This document shows, piece after piece, positions 16,506-26,373 of a stretch of 64,000 nucleotides of DNA (within the stretch, counting starts at the first letter, position 1; each line of letters opens with the position of its first letter). Both the position numbers and the translations under genes were made by a program. This stretch comes from HKST-UBA178 sp965223815 (GTDB lineage: Bacteria; Pseudomonadota; Gammaproteobacteria; Chromatiales; Chromatiaceae). The DNA is taken from assembly GCA_965223815.1 (NCBI GenBank), contig OZ245019.1:1860001-1924000 (forward strand). The letters run 5' to 3'. Under the pieces are notes generated by a model, which saw only the letters and a program-made list of their open reading frames with translations, made no database searches and was not told where the DNA came from.

Positions 16506-17336
16506 CTATTCAGTCGCTACCATGGAACTGTAACCGTGCCATGCGCCGTAAAACAAAACCGGAGCTAGAAAAGCCACAACCGGGGGCCACAAGAGCACTC
16601 CAGCGATAGTTGTTCCTATAAAAATGGCTGCCCATAACAACGAAGCGAGCTTGTTTTCGGACGTGGCAATGAGACTTGCCAACATCGCGTTCATGAAGTC
16701 CTGATCCCCATCAATGATCATCGGAATGGCGAGGTGGGTGAGCGCGAACAACAGGGCCATTATCGACAGTGTTATTACAGAGTGTACTGCAACAACGGTC
16801 CAGTTGTCTGTAGCCAGAAAAATACTCAAGAACGAACTATCTTCCGGTATTAACAAACCGGTGAAAGCCACGTGAGTCATGGATACGAGTCTCATCAGTA
16901 ACACCACCAAGCTGGCAATGGTTACTGATAAAAGGAACAGGTGAAACTTCGCGTGCCAGAGCTGTATGATGGCTGCCGTCATGTTCGAACCTGTTGCGGC
17001 CGCGCGTTGGCGACTGTATGCACTCATTCCACCGGCAATCACAACCAACAGCATGGTTAGCGGCGCTATATAGAGATAGGCAGCAGTTATCGGTGAACCA
17101 AACAGCGACATCGTCACGTAGAGCGTGGCCGCGAATGCTGCACCCCATGTTATGCTAATGGTGGGTGAGTGCTTGAAATCTAATGCTCCATTCTTGATCC
17201 ATCGTAGAGGAGCTTTGGTACCGACTGAACGATAGTTCCTGGATGGTGAAGTGCCAATGTAGCCGGTTTCAACAACAGAACGATTCATTTCATAAATCTC
17301 GTAATAGTTGGACAAATTTGTATAAGTTACGGACAT
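16506..17336 (-). CDS. DUF2189-family integral membrane protein
   Basis: A 276-residue membrane protein. After a polar N-terminal region of about 45 residues, LRWIKNGALDFKHSPTISITWGAAFA begins the DUF2189 region (a D-F-x-x-P segment followed by the first helix), and about six hydrophobic segments follow. IPMIIDGDQDFMNAMLASLIATSEN near residue 205 is the conserved cytoplasmic D-x-D-F-x-x-A segment of the family. Function unknown. The start at 17336 (MSVTYTN) has GGGAGAG immediately upstream; a GTG at 17348 would also be in frame. Confidence 0.78.
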   Translation of the reverse strand: MSVTYTNLSNYYEIYEMNRSVVETGYIGTSPSRNYRSVGTKAPLRWIKNGALDFKHSPTISITWGAAFAATLYVTMSLFGSPITAAYLYIAPLTMLLVVIAGGMSAYSRQRAAATGSNMTAAIIQLWHAKFHLFLLSVTIASLVVLLMRLVSMTHVAFTGLLIPEDSSFLSIFLATDNWTVVAVHSVITLSIMALLFALTHLAIPMIIDGDQDFMNAMLASLIATSENKLASLLWAAIFIGTTIAGVLLWPPVVAFLAPVLFYGAWHGYSSMVATE

Positions 17337-17995
17337 ACTCTCCCGCACATTTTTCGCGGTGTAATTTTCCTCACGCTACCGGAGTGGGATTGACCGCCTC
17401 TGTTTACATGTACGAATGCTCGGCCTTCATGGATCAACGGCTGTGACCAGCGCCTTGTGCAGATCGGGAAACGCTCTCTGTTAAACAAACGAGCAACAAG
17501 CCTTGATGGGCTGAAGCCCCTCCGGAGTCAGGCGTCGGCTGCTTGATTTTTAGATCACCACCACGGGCAGCGATGATGATTCTTGTTCATACTGAACCTA
17601 ACGGTGCGCTAGGACAAAATTTGTTCTGTGAGTGATGCTTGGTTTCAATCATCACGCCAGGTTTGGTATTCACCTTTGGATTTGGAATTGTCATTGCACT
17701 CTCCACAGGCGGGTTCCAGCAGCAGTGCAGGCACGGATAAGAAGACAGGGCGATTGAGTGCGACGCTCAGTATTATGGTAAAGCCCAGTATTTTCACCGG
17801 ATTTGGCAACACACGGGGCTGGAAATGGCTTCGCACTCGTCCGAGGCCAAATCCGATCCGCCGAAAATCTTAAAGCTGGGAAAATCGGTCAGCCATCCAT
17901 TACCACCAAGTGTTGCGGCATTTCTCGCTTGCAGTTTCAAGCTGTATTGCTGACTTAGACGGCTAATGCGTTGCAGTCCGACCCAACCTTGGTAC
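17337..17995. other. Intergenic stretch without a recognisable gene
   Basis: Open frames occur on both strands at 17628-17873 and 17645-17836, but the proteins are low in complexity and match nothing recognisable. The DUF2189 promoter must lie at the left end. Confidence 0.35.
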
Positions 17996-19636
17996 TTACT
18001 GCGACTGTTTTTGCTTTTCTATCTCTTTTTGACGCAATTCGATGCGACGTACCTTACCGGTCGTAGTCATGGGCAGGCTATCAACGAACTCAACTTCGCG
18101 CGGGTACTCATAAGCAGCTAGTTGGGTACGGACCGAATTCTGGATATCGGTGCGTAAATCATCGTTACCCTTGTGGCCCTCGTTCAACACCACAAATGCC
18201 TTGACGATTGAACCGCGCAATTCGTCGGGCTTGCCGATGACCGCGGCTTGCAGCACAGAAGGGTGCTTTAACAGGCAATTCTCAATTTCTCCCGGACCGA
18301 TGCGATAGCCGGCACTGGAAATAACATCGTCGGTTCGACCAACAAACCACAGATAACCCTCTTCGTCGCGGTAACCCACATCACCGGTGCAAAACCAATC
18401 TCCCTTGAATTTATTCCGAGTGGCCTCTGAACGGTTCCAGTAACCCAGAAACATCACCGGGTCGCCAGCCTTTGCAGCCAGTTCACCATGTTCTCCCGTT
18501 GGCAGTATTCGTCCGTCGCTATCGATGATCTCAATATGGTGGCCAGGATAGGCCTTGCCCATGGATCCGGGTTTGAGCGACATAATGGCCGAGCAATTTC
18601 CCACCAGATAATTAAATTCGGTTTGGCCCCACATTTCGTTGATTTCCAGGCCGAGTGCTTCCCGACCCCAGTGAATCAGCTCTTTGCCAACGGCTTCGCC
18701 GGCCGACATCACACTGCGCAGATTAACCTTATGACGTTGCTGAATACCGTTTACCTGGCGCATCATCTTGAGTGCCGTAGGGGGAATGAAAGCGTTGCGT
18801 ACCTGGTATTTTCCCAGCAAGTGGCAGGCATGCTCGGGGTCAAACTTGCCGCCCTCATAAGCCAAAATGGGTTTGCCGAAATACAGGGTGGGTAATAGCG
18901 CATCCCACAAGCCACCGGTCCAAGCCCAGTCGGCTGGGGTCCAGAACAGGTCTTTGGATTGAGGAAAAAAATTGTGTGACATTTCGAAGCCGGTAAGGTT
19001 GCCGAGCAGCGACCTTTGTGCAATCAATGCGCCTTTCGGCGGCCCCGTTGTGCCAGATGTGTATATCAACAATGCGGCATCGTCAGCCGGCGTCTGCTGC
19101 ATTTGCAGATTGGCGGAAGATTGTTGCAACAGCTGCCAAAACTCATGCGCCCTATCTCCGCAACCGCAGCCAATCAAAGTTTCCAATGTGTCTGCCTGCG
19201 CGCACAGTTGTTCCAGCATGTCATAGCGACTGGCGTCGGTGATGGCGATTTTTGCTGCGCTGTCGCTAATCCGGTATTGCACTGCATCCTGGCCGAACAA
19301 AACGGAAAGCGGCAGGGCAATGGCACCGATTTTATAGCAAGCCAGATGGGCTACGGCGGTTTCAACGCACTGCGGGAGAATGATGGCGACGCGGTCACCG
19401 CTTCGTACACCCAGATGGAGCAGGGCGTTGGCGAATCGGTCGGAGAATTCTTTTAATTGGTAAAAGCTGAACTGACGAGATTCTCCTTTTTCATTTTCGT
19501 AATAAATGGCCACTTTGCCGCTACTTGCGTGGCGGTCACAGGTCAGATGTGCAATGTTTAACTTCTCCGGGATGTGCCAACGGAACGAGCGGTAAATGGC
19601 ATCGAAATCTTCTCCAGTTGGGTCAATAAGATTCAT
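17996..19636 (-). CDS. AMP-dependent acyl-CoA synthetase
   Basis: A 546-residue acyl-adenylate-forming enzyme. The ATP-binding P-loop reads LIYTSGTTGPPKGAL (about 180-194). The A5 motif is MWGQTEFN, with a Gly-Gln in place of the common Y-G-x-T-E. A7 (TGDVGYRDEEGYLWFVGRTDDVI) and A8 (GYRIGPGEIENCLLKHPSV) are present, and the catalytic Lys is in TTTGKVRRIEL near the C-terminus. The W-A-W-T-G-G-L-W stretch (about 235-245) resembles acetyl/medium-chain acyl-CoA synthetases. The substrate is probably a short or medium-chain carboxylate, but the chain length cannot be fixed. ATG 19636 has GGAG seven bases upstream. It stands alone, divergent from the YbaK-like gene. Confidence 0.9.
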   Translation of the reverse strand: MNLIDPTGEDFDAIYRSFRWHIPEKLNIAHLTCDRHASSGKVAIYYENEKGESRQFSFYQLKEFSDRFANALLHLGVRSGDRVAIILPQCVETAVAHLACYKIGAIALPLSVLFGQDAVQYRISDSAAKIAITDASRYDMLEQLCAQADTLETLIGCGCGDRAHEFWQLLQQSSANLQMQQTPADDAALLIYTSGTTGPPKGALIAQRSLLGNLTGFEMSHNFFPQSKDLFWTPADWAWTGGLWDALLPTLYFGKPILAYEGGKFDPEHACHLLGKYQVRNAFIPPTALKMMRQVNGIQQRHKVNLRSVMSAGEAVGKELIHWGREALGLEINEMWGQTEFNYLVGNCSAIMSLKPGSMGKAYPGHHIEIIDSDGRILPTGEHGELAAKAGDPVMFLGYWNRSEATRNKFKGDWFCTGDVGYRDEEGYLWFVGRTDDVISSAGYRIGPGEIENCLLKHPSVLQAAVIGKPDELRGSIVKAFVVLNEGHKGNDDLRTDIQNSVRTQLAAYEYPREVEFVDSLPMTTTGKVRRIELRQKEIEKQKQSQ

Positions 19637-19992
19637 GCAAGCTCCGTCCGATGGGTTGGCCACTGTGATGGGTGGAATCAGTTGTAGCAGGCTGACGCCC
19701 GAGGATCAATACTGCGGGCAGGTTAAAAATTCGGAGCTTGTTTTGAGAAGATTGCTATATAAATCTTCAGCAGTCAGCGAGTTACCATATTGATATTTCA
19801 GCAAATGGCTGGAGTCAACCAATCTGTTGGGTTACAAGAAACCAGGAGAGTAAAGATTATATCTGCTCCTCGCTCACTTTCCGCGACCTAGTTGCGCTTC
19901 CGGCTGTCTGTGACTTTTACCCTGTTTATCGAGATCTGTACTAGAATCCTCAAAGAGGAGTGTATGATTCTTACCCAAAGAGAAGAGAAGAC
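19637..19992. other. Divergent intergenic region
   Basis: This holds the promoters of the acyl-CoA synthetase gene and of the YbaK-like gene. No clear operator or RNA element was recognised. Confidence 0.35.
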
Positions 19993-20463
19993 ATGACTAT
20001 CTCAGTAAGCCTCAAAGACTTTCTCGAACAACGATCGGTCGGTTACGAAACCATATCGCACTCTCGGACTCAATCCAGTATCGATTCCTCTATTGCGGCC
20101 CACATTTCCAACGAAAGCCTGGCGAAGGCTGTGATCGTCAAGGAAGACGACACTTTCCTGATGGTGGTGATTCCCTCCAACAGGCATCTCCATTTGGGGC
20201 GTTTGCATCGTCACTTGGGAAGCGAAGTGAGCCTGGCAACCGAGGAAGAGGTCATCGGACTGTTTCCCGATTGCGACGAAGGGGCGGTACCGCCTGTAGG
20301 CGCGGCATATGGCGTCAAGACGCTGGTTGACAGCCGGCTGATGAAAGAACCGGAGATTTACTTCGAGTCGGGAGATCACCGCAATCTCGTCAAGGTTTCA
20401 GGCAGCCAGTTTTCATCTCTGTTAGATGATGCCGAACGCCTCGAGGAGGGGATAGATATCTGA
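19993..20463 (+). CDS. YbaK/EbsC-family aminoacyl-tRNA deacylase-like protein
   Basis: A 156-residue single-domain protein of the YbaK/ProX family, enzymes that hydrolyse mischarged aminoacyl-tRNAs in trans. Visible features are SLAKAVIVKEDDTFLMVVIPSNRHL (about 43-67), in which the conserved AKAVI-K segment places the catalytic Lys, and AVPPVGAAYGVKTLVDSRL (about 98-117) with the conserved G-x-x-P-P-x-G. ATG 19993 was taken because AGAAGAGAAG precedes it. The tRNA specificity cannot be predicted. Confidence 0.82.
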   Translation: MTISVSLKDFLEQRSVGYETISHSRTQSSIDSSIAAHISNESLAKAVIVKEDDTFLMVVIPSNRHLHLGRLHRHLGSEVSLATEEEVIGLFPDCDEGAVPPVGAAYGVKTLVDSRLMKEPEIYFESGDHRNLVKVSGSQFSSLLDDAERLEEGIDI

Positions 20464-20602
20464 TCCGGAAGCTCCTGCCTCGCGTTTCTTTGGCGTATCC
20501 GACTGAGGAGAGCTTTGGCTAGAACAGGTCCTGGTTGCTTGTGGCATCCGTACAGCGCCTGACTACTGCTCTCTCATTTTTACGAAAACGGAGGCGCCGA
20601 GG

Positions 20603-21910
20603 GTGGGTTGTTGTCACTACTACGAGTTCGTTGAGTCCGGCGATGATATATTCAGTGTCGATGCCGCTGCGGTAAAGTATGGACCTGGCTCACTGCGCGA
20701 AGTGGGCGATGACGCAAGCTTGCTCGGTATCACCAGGGCAGCCGTGTTTACCGACAGTATGGTCGGCGGCCTGGAATCGGTTCAAAACCTGCTAGGTTCA
20801 CTACGTGCAGCCGGTATCGATTTCGAGGTCTATGATGAGGTTAAGGTAGAACCGACCGACGATTCGTTCAAGCGGGCCAGTGCATTCGCCACTGAAGGCC
20901 GATTCGACGGCTATATCTCGATTGGAGGTGGCTCCGTAATAGATACTTGCAAGGCGGCCAACCTTTATGCGACTTGGCCGGCCGATTTCCTGGCCTACGT
21001 CAATGCGCCGATCGGGGAAGGGCAGCCCGTTCCAGGGCCAATCAAGCCGCATATCGCCTGCCCGACCACCTCGGGCACTGGTAGCGAATGCACCGGTATT
21101 GCCGTTTTCGACTTGCTCGAAAGGAATACCAAGACCGGTATAGCCGCTCGCGAGCTACGACCCACGCGCGCGGTCGTTGATCCCATATCCACCTATAGCC
21201 TGCCAGCCAACGTGGTGGCTGCTAGTGGCTTCGATGTGCTTTCCCATGCGCTCGAGTCTTATACCGCAATTCCTTATACCCAGCGGCAGCGGCCCGAGCG
21301 TGCGCGGCTGAGACCGATGAGTCAAGGTGCCAATCCCTATAGCGATATAGGCTGTCGGGAAGCACTGCGGCTTGCAGCGCTATTTCTACAACGGGCGGTG
21401 ACCGATTCCAGTGATCACGAAGCGCGCGACAGAATGATGTTTGCTGCCACTCTTGCTGGTATTGCGTTTGGAAATGCGGGTGTCCATGTGCCCCATGGAA
21501 TGTCATATTCGGTAGCCGGAATGGTTCGGGATTTCCGGCCAGCCGGATACCCAGACGATGAGCCGATTTGCCCCCATGGCATGAGCGTCATCGTCAATGC
21601 GCCGGCCGCCTTCCGTTTCACTGCCCCTGCCTGCCCTGAACGTCACCTCGAAGCCGCAAGGCTGCTTGGAGCAGATGTCGGCGATGTCGCGGAAGATGAG
21701 GCCGGGGAGTTGCTGGCGGGGCAGCTGACGGCGCTCATGAAAACGACCGCAATGCCGAACGGCATCGGTGGCGTAGGCTACGAAGAGAAGGATATCCCGG
21801 ATCTAGTGGCGGGTGCCTACCTGCAGCAAAGGCTGCTGAACAATGCACCACGGCAGGTTGACGAAGACTCCCTTGCGCACATTTATCGTAGCGCACTCAA
21901 CTACTGGTAA
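20603..21910 (+). CDS. Hydroxyacid-oxoacid transhydrogenase (iron-type alcohol dehydrogenase)
   Basis: A 435-residue group III (iron-type) dehydrogenase closely resembling the hydroxyacid-oxoacid transhydrogenase ADHFE1, which couples 4-hydroxybutyrate oxidation to 2-oxoglutarate reduction. Shared blocks are FSVDAAAVKYGPG, VEPTDDSFKRA, the nucleotide-binding YISIGGGSVIDTCKAANLYA, CPTTSGTGSECTG, ASGFDVLSHALESYT and FGNAGVHVPHGMSY, which hold the metal ligands (Asp in FDVLSH plus His residues). The start is GTG at 20603 with GGAGG upstream; an N-terminal CCHYYEF is retained. Length matches the family. It is alone, so the physiological substrate is uncertain. Confidence 0.88.
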   Translation: MGCCHYYEFVESGDDIFSVDAAAVKYGPGSLREVGDDASLLGITRAAVFTDSMVGGLESVQNLLGSLRAAGIDFEVYDEVKVEPTDDSFKRASAFATEGRFDGYISIGGGSVIDTCKAANLYATWPADFLAYVNAPIGEGQPVPGPIKPHIACPTTSGTGSECTGIAVFDLLERNTKTGIAARELRPTRAVVDPISTYSLPANVVAASGFDVLSHALESYTAIPYTQRQRPERARLRPMSQGANPYSDIGCREALRLAALFLQRAVTDSSDHEARDRMMFAATLAGIAFGNAGVHVPHGMSYSVAGMVRDFRPAGYPDDEPICPHGMSVIVNAPAAFRFTAPACPERHLEAARLLGADVGDVAEDEAGELLAGQLTALMKTTAMPNGIGGVGYEEKDIPDLVAGAYLQQRLLNNAPRQVDEDSLAHIYRSALNYW

Positions 21911-22509
21911 GGGGCGACAGACCCGCAGATCCAGCGGCTTCATCACGCTAGTTCCCGAGCTCGCCAAGCCCACAATTGGAGCGCCATAGAAATCTCACTG
22001 TATATCGATGGTTCAATGAGAAACTGGTGTCGCTGGGAACTACCAATTTGGAAACGATCCTACCGTGTCGACTCCTGCGCTTTTGAGTGAGAATGGAAGT
22101 ACTGCCTGACAGTGGAATGCTATTTGAGAGCCGGCGACATAAACTCTGCATTCCACAGGTCGTATAGCGTGACGGGCAACCGTTATCAGGGTTTGGGAGA
22201 GCGACGCGATAGTGATTTTTGTATTGGTGGAAAAGGGAAAGCGGAACTGCGCCATGCAAGTGGATTGTCTGATTACGGATCCGCCAGGCCAATGGTTGGA
22301 AATGCCGGCCGAGTTGAATCCAATTAATAGATCCACCGCGACAACTGCTTAATGGACTTAACAATAACCGGAACAGGGAAATCGGGTGTGCTATGAGTAT
22401 TGAGAACTGAGACCAGCAGAGGTTTTCTGCCTCCCTGGGATTATAAGGCGAACCGGACTTCCGTGCCGGTGCTGAAATTTAAAAACAGATTAACGGTTGG
22501 ATACTTGCT
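21911..22509. other. Intergenic stretch of about 600 bp without a recognisable gene
   Basis: Overlapping open frames on both strands (for example 21948-22364 minus and 22112-22327 plus) give proteins with no family features. The right end must hold the promoter of the Rieske-GOGAT gene. A decayed gene is possible but could not be identified. Confidence 0.35.
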
Positions 22510-24129
22510 ATGAACAAGATTTCCATTGCTTCGTGGTCCGAGTTGGAACCACTGAAACCCGCATATGCTCTGGTCGCGAATGTGGATTTGGTCGTGATTC
22601 GTTGGAAAGAAGAACGCCAGGTCTCGGTGCTCTACGGGCGTTGCGCCCACCGTGGCGCTCTCATGGCCGATGGCAGCATCGAGGGGGGGAACATTATTTG
22701 TGGTCTACACGACTGGGACTACTGCTACAAATCCGGTATCAGCTCCTATAACCCCTCGGAGCAACTGCATCGATTCAACGCCTGGGTGGAGGACGAAAGA
22801 GTATGGGTTGATGAAGATGAAATCAAAGCCTGGGCCATAGACAATCCCCAACCTTACAACCGGGAGGCCTATCAAGGTCTGTACCAGGATGTTCATGGTG
22901 GGCCGGAAGAACCCCATACCAAGTATATTCAGCACCTTGCGGAACACGGCCTATCTCGGGTTGGCCACCATGGGCGGGTTGCTGCCATGGGGGTGCCTAG
23001 GGATGAACTACCCAAGTGGGAACAGATCCAGCTGCTGACCGCCCAGCTGCACAAGGTCCCCCTCCTGGATGAGGCGCCTGTCGGTACTGAGGTGATAATC
23101 GGACCAAACGCTAACAAGCCTCTGGTGCTCGAGCGTCCTCTGTTTGTGTCAGATATGAGTTTCGGTGCACTGTCCGAGGAGGCCAAGGTGGCGTTGGCGA
23201 TGGGCGCGGAAATGGCCGGTACCGGCATCTGCTCCGGTGAGGGCGGTATGTTACCGGAAGAGCAGGCCGCTAACTCCCGCTATTTGTACGAACTTGCATC
23301 GGCCCGTTTCGGCTACTCAATGGAGAAGGTACGCCAGTGCCAGGCTTTTCACTTTAAATGCGGTCAGGGCGCCAAGACCGGTACCGGCGGTCATCTTCCC
23401 GGTAACAAGGTAAAAGGCAAGATTGCTGCGGTGCGGGGGCTCGATGAGGGCGAGTCGGCTATTTCCCCCTCGCGTTTTCCCGACTGGGAAAACCTGGATG
23501 AATACCGCCGCTTCGCCCAACAGGTGCGAGAAGCGACTGGTGGGATTCCCATCGGTGTGAAACTATCTGCCCAACATATCGAACGGGATATAGAGGCCGC
23601 GCTGCAGGTTGGTGTGGACTATATCATTCTGGATGGCCGGGGCGGGGGTACCGGCGCCGCGCCCCGGATCTTCCGCGACAATATCTCAGTGCCGACTATT
23701 CCGGCGCTGGCACGCGCCCGCCGCTACCTGGACAAAAAGGGCTGCAGCAGCGTGTCGCTGGTGATAACCGGGGGCCTGCGTCTGCCCGCCGACTTCATCA
23801 AGGCCCTGGCCCTGGGTGCCGATGCCATTGCCCTTTCCAACTCAGCGCTGCAGGCCATTGGCTGCCTGGGAATGCGGGCCTGCCATACCAACAATTGCCC
23901 TGTAGGAATAGCCACCCAGAAACCTGAGCTGCGGCGGCGCCTGAAGGTCGAGAGGGGGGCAGGACAGCTCAATAATTTCTTTCGCGCCTCTACCCAACTG
24001 ATGCAGGTCATGGCCAGAGCCTGCGGCCACGATCACTTGAGTAAGTTCTGTATTGACGATCTGACCACCTGGGACCGTGAGATGGCCCACTTGGCCGGGA
24101 TCGCTTATGGTGGTGTCTTCCAGAAGTGA
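22510..24129 (+). CDS. Rieske ferredoxin - glutamate synthase-like FMN protein fusion
   Basis: A 539-residue protein with two parts. Residues 1-110 form a Rieske [2Fe-2S] domain with ligands Cys45/His47 (GRCAHRG) and Cys64/His67 (ICGLHDWD). Residues about 190-520 form the FMN-binding alpha/beta barrel of the glutamate synthase large subunit: LFVSDMSFGALSEEAKVALA, KCGQGAKTGTGGHLPG, GVKLSAQHIERD and ILDGRGGGTGAAPR. They end with ACHTNNCPVGIATQ, whose Cys spacing (C-x5-C-x4-C) is that of the [3Fe-4S] cluster. The glutaminase domain is absent. The Rieske part could feed electrons to the FMN. The real reaction is unknown. The next genes encode DUF5996 and EgtB-EgtD. Confidence 0.9.
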   Translation: MNKISIASWSELEPLKPAYALVANVDLVVIRWKEERQVSVLYGRCAHRGALMADGSIEGGNIICGLHDWDYCYKSGISSYNPSEQLHRFNAWVEDERVWVDEDEIKAWAIDNPQPYNREAYQGLYQDVHGGPEEPHTKYIQHLAEHGLSRVGHHGRVAAMGVPRDELPKWEQIQLLTAQLHKVPLLDEAPVGTEVIIGPNANKPLVLERPLFVSDMSFGALSEEAKVALAMGAEMAGTGICSGEGGMLPEEQAANSRYLYELASARFGYSMEKVRQCQAFHFKCGQGAKTGTGGHLPGNKVKGKIAAVRGLDEGESAISPSRFPDWENLDEYRRFAQQVREATGGIPIGVKLSAQHIERDIEAALQVGVDYIILDGRGGGTGAAPRIFRDNISVPTIPALARARRYLDKKGCSSVSLVITGGLRLPADFIKALALGADAIALSNSALQAIGCLGMRACHTNNCPVGIATQKPELRRRLKVERGAGQLNNFFRASTQLMQVMARACGHDHLSKFCIDDLTTWDREMAHLAGIAYGGVFQK

Positions 24130-24208
24130 TGGGTAAATCGGAGGTTTAGTGTGACTCTTAAAACCGAAAATTTAGCCAGGCATAAACTACAGGGGAAAGG
24201 TAAACAAC

Positions 24209-25036
24209 ATGGTGAAACAACTCCCCGCACTCAGACTGGAAGATTGGACCCCGACACGGGACACCCTGCATCAGTATGCTAGGATAGTAGGCAAGATTCG
24301 TGGTCACTACATGCCCAAGTCTAAACACTGGTGGCACATCACTCTCAATGTCTCTGCCCGGGGTTTGACCACGACCCCATTTCCGATTGCGGGCGAGAAC
24401 CTGGAACTAACCCTGGATCTGGTGACCCATCGGCTCGTGGTCGAAAGTAGTGAGGGTTGGAGCGCGTCACTACCCTTGGCTGGTGAAAGCGCAGCCGGTC
24501 TTTGTCATCGCATAGCTGCCGTCCTGAAATCAGCCGGCATCGAGCTGAAACTGGGACTTCTCGCAGCCGTCGAAGGAGAGGAGATTCTGCCTTATGACGC
24601 TCGGGCGATGGACAGATTTCGCCAGGTCATAAACTGGGTGGATGTGCTCTTCAGATCCTTCAAAGGGGGGCTGCGCGAAGAAACCGGTCCGGTGCAGATA
24701 TTTCCCCATCACATGGATTTATCAATGAACTGGTTCTCCGGACGATTGGTGCCGGGTATTGATCCCGCCGACGAGGAGAGTGCCGATGAACAGATGAATT
24801 TCGGCTTTGTCACCGGCGACGGCTCGATTCCGGATGCCTATTTCTATGTCACCGCCTACCCGGCTCCAGACAGCTGGACGGATTTGGCGCTAGCGGAAGG
24901 CGCTTACTGGCATACCGAAGGCTGGACCGGGGCGATATTGCCTTACTCGGTGTTGGTGTCGTCAGATAGGCCTGACGAACTATTGCTTCATTATCTGCAG
25001 CGCTTGCAGGCCCATGGCGCAAAACTGATGACCTGA
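24209..25036 (+). CDS. DUF5996-family protein
   Basis: A 275-residue cytoplasmic protein matching DUF5996: it begins LPALRLEDWTPTRDTLHQYARIVGKIRGHY, followed by KHWWHITLNVSARGLTTTPFP, both conserved in that family. Later segments include QIFPHHMDLSMNWFSGR and the C-terminal YWHTEGWTGAILPY. No catalytic motif is known and no membrane segments are present. It follows the Rieske-GOGAT gene after 79 bp and precedes egtB by 74 bp, so all four may be one transcription unit. Function unknown. Confidence 0.82.
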   Translation: MVKQLPALRLEDWTPTRDTLHQYARIVGKIRGHYMPKSKHWWHITLNVSARGLTTTPFPIAGENLELTLDLVTHRLVVESSEGWSASLPLAGESAAGLCHRIAAVLKSAGIELKLGLLAAVEGEEILPYDARAMDRFRQVINWVDVLFRSFKGGLREETGPVQIFPHHMDLSMNWFSGRLVPGIDPADEESADEQMNFGFVTGDGSIPDAYFYVTAYPAPDSWTDLALAEGAYWHTEGWTGAILPYSVLVSSDRPDELLLHYLQRLQAHGAKLMT

Positions 25037-25110
25037 CACATTCTGGTAGAGGCCGGCATACCGGCTTCGACCACAACAATCGACTCTCGCTACTTTACCT
25101 GGAAATTGAT

Positions 25111-26373
25111 ATGGATACCGCAGTAACCACGGCAGCCGGCCGTGAGGCGTTGATCGAGGAATTTGAACGCGTACGCACCTACACTGAAACGCTTTGCTTG
25201 CCGCTGGCTACAGATGATTATCAGATTCAGTCCATTGTGCAGACCAGTCCGCCCAAGTGGCATATTGCGCACGTAAGCTGGTTCTTCGAGACATTTATAT
25301 TGGCTCACTTTGAACGCGCGTACAAACCCTTTCACTCTGGCTTCGACTTTCTTTTCAACAGCTACTACTACACACATGGTGAAATGCATCCGCGGCCGTA
25401 TCGCGGCTTATTGTCGCGCCCGACCGTTGAAGAGGTGTATCGCTATCGTGCTCATGTGGACAACCGCATGCGGCGTCTGATGGAGAACCTGGACAGTGCA
25501 GAGTGGGAGGCGCTGGCTTTTAGGGTGATCCTTGGTCTCAATCATGAGGAGCAGCATCAGGAGCTGTTGCTGATGGATATAAAGCACAATTTCTTTGTCA
25601 ACCCACTGAAGCCGGCATACCGTGACGACCTGAAAATACCGCAGGGTGCGACTCATCCACTGTGCTGGCTTGAGCGTAAGGGTGGAATCCAACATATAGG
25701 TCACAAAGATTCCGGATTCAAATACGATAACGAAACGCCGCGTCACGAGGTGCTGATTCGGGATCATCGCCTTGCCGACCGCTTCATCACGAACGGCGAA
25801 TATCTGAACTTCATCGAGGACGGCGGTTACACCAACCCGGCTCTATGGTTGTCCGACGGCTGGGCATTGATCCAGCGCGAAGGTTGGCGCCACCCGCTCT
25901 ATTGGCAGCAAGACAGTGATCGCTGGACGCAGTTCACACTTGGCGGAATGCGGGTGCTCAATACCCACGAACCGGTTTGTCATATCAGTTTTTTCGAAGC
26001 GGATGCTTATGCGCGCTGGGCAGGCAAGCGCCTGCCGTTGGAGAGCGAACTGGAAGTTGCACTGACCGGGCACAATGTCGCGGGCAATTTTGCAGATAGC
26101 GAATTGCTTCACCCGGCACCGGCAGGTAATACCGGACAGTGGTTCGGTGATCTTTGGGCCTGGACAGCTTCCCCTTACGCGGCATATCCCGGTTTTGAAC
26201 CATTGGCCGGCACCATGGGTGAATACAACGGTAAGTTTATGTCTAACCAGATGGTGCTGAAGGGGGGCAGTTGCGTCACCCCATCCGGTCATTCTCGTGC
26301 CAGCTACCGCAACTTCTTTTACCCGGAAGAACGCTGGGCCTTTACCGGTTTGCGGCTGGCGGAGGATGTTTGA
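25111..26373 (+). CDS. egtB: Ergothioneine biosynthesis iron-dependent sulfoxide synthase EgtB
   Basis: A 420-residue enzyme that couples hercynine to a thiol donor (gamma-glutamylcysteine or cysteine) with O2, forming the sulfoxide precursor of ergothioneine. The N-terminal DinB-like domain supplies the three iron-binding His: His51 in PPKWHIAH and His145/His149 in LNHEEQHQE. The C-terminal formylglycine-generating-enzyme-like domain (from about 190) includes FLTN-type FITNGEYLNFI, AYARWAGKRLPLESELEVA and the end GGSCVTPSGHSRASYRNFF. Length is normal. The stop overlaps the egtD start by one base (TGATG), so the two are translationally coupled. No egtA, egtC or egtE is adjacent. Confidence 0.94.
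   Translation: MDTAVTTAAGREALIEEFERVRTYTETLCLPLATDDYQIQSIVQTSPPKWHIAHVSWFFETFILAHFERAYKPFHSGFDFLFNSYYYTHGEMHPRPYRGLLSRPTVEEVYRYRAHVDNRMRRLMENLDSAEWEALAFRVILGLNHEEQHQELLLMDIKHNFFVNPLKPAYRDDLKIPQGATHPLCWLERKGGIQHIGHKDSGFKYDNETPRHEVLIRDHRLADRFITNGEYLNFIEDGGYTNPALWLSDGWALIQREGWRHPLYWQQDSDRWTQFTLGGMRVLNTHEPVCHISFFEADAYARWAGKRLPLESELEVALTGHNVAGNFADSELLHPAPAGNTGQWFGDLWAWTASPYAAYPGFEPLAGTMGEYNGKFMSNQMVLKGGSCVTPSGHSRASYRNFFYPEERWAFTGLRLAEDV

Noticed and set aside
17628..17873. 81-codon open frame in the gap before the acyl-CoA synthetase gene
   Set aside because: Low-complexity Ser/Pro-rich protein with an equally open frame on the other strand; nothing supports coding.
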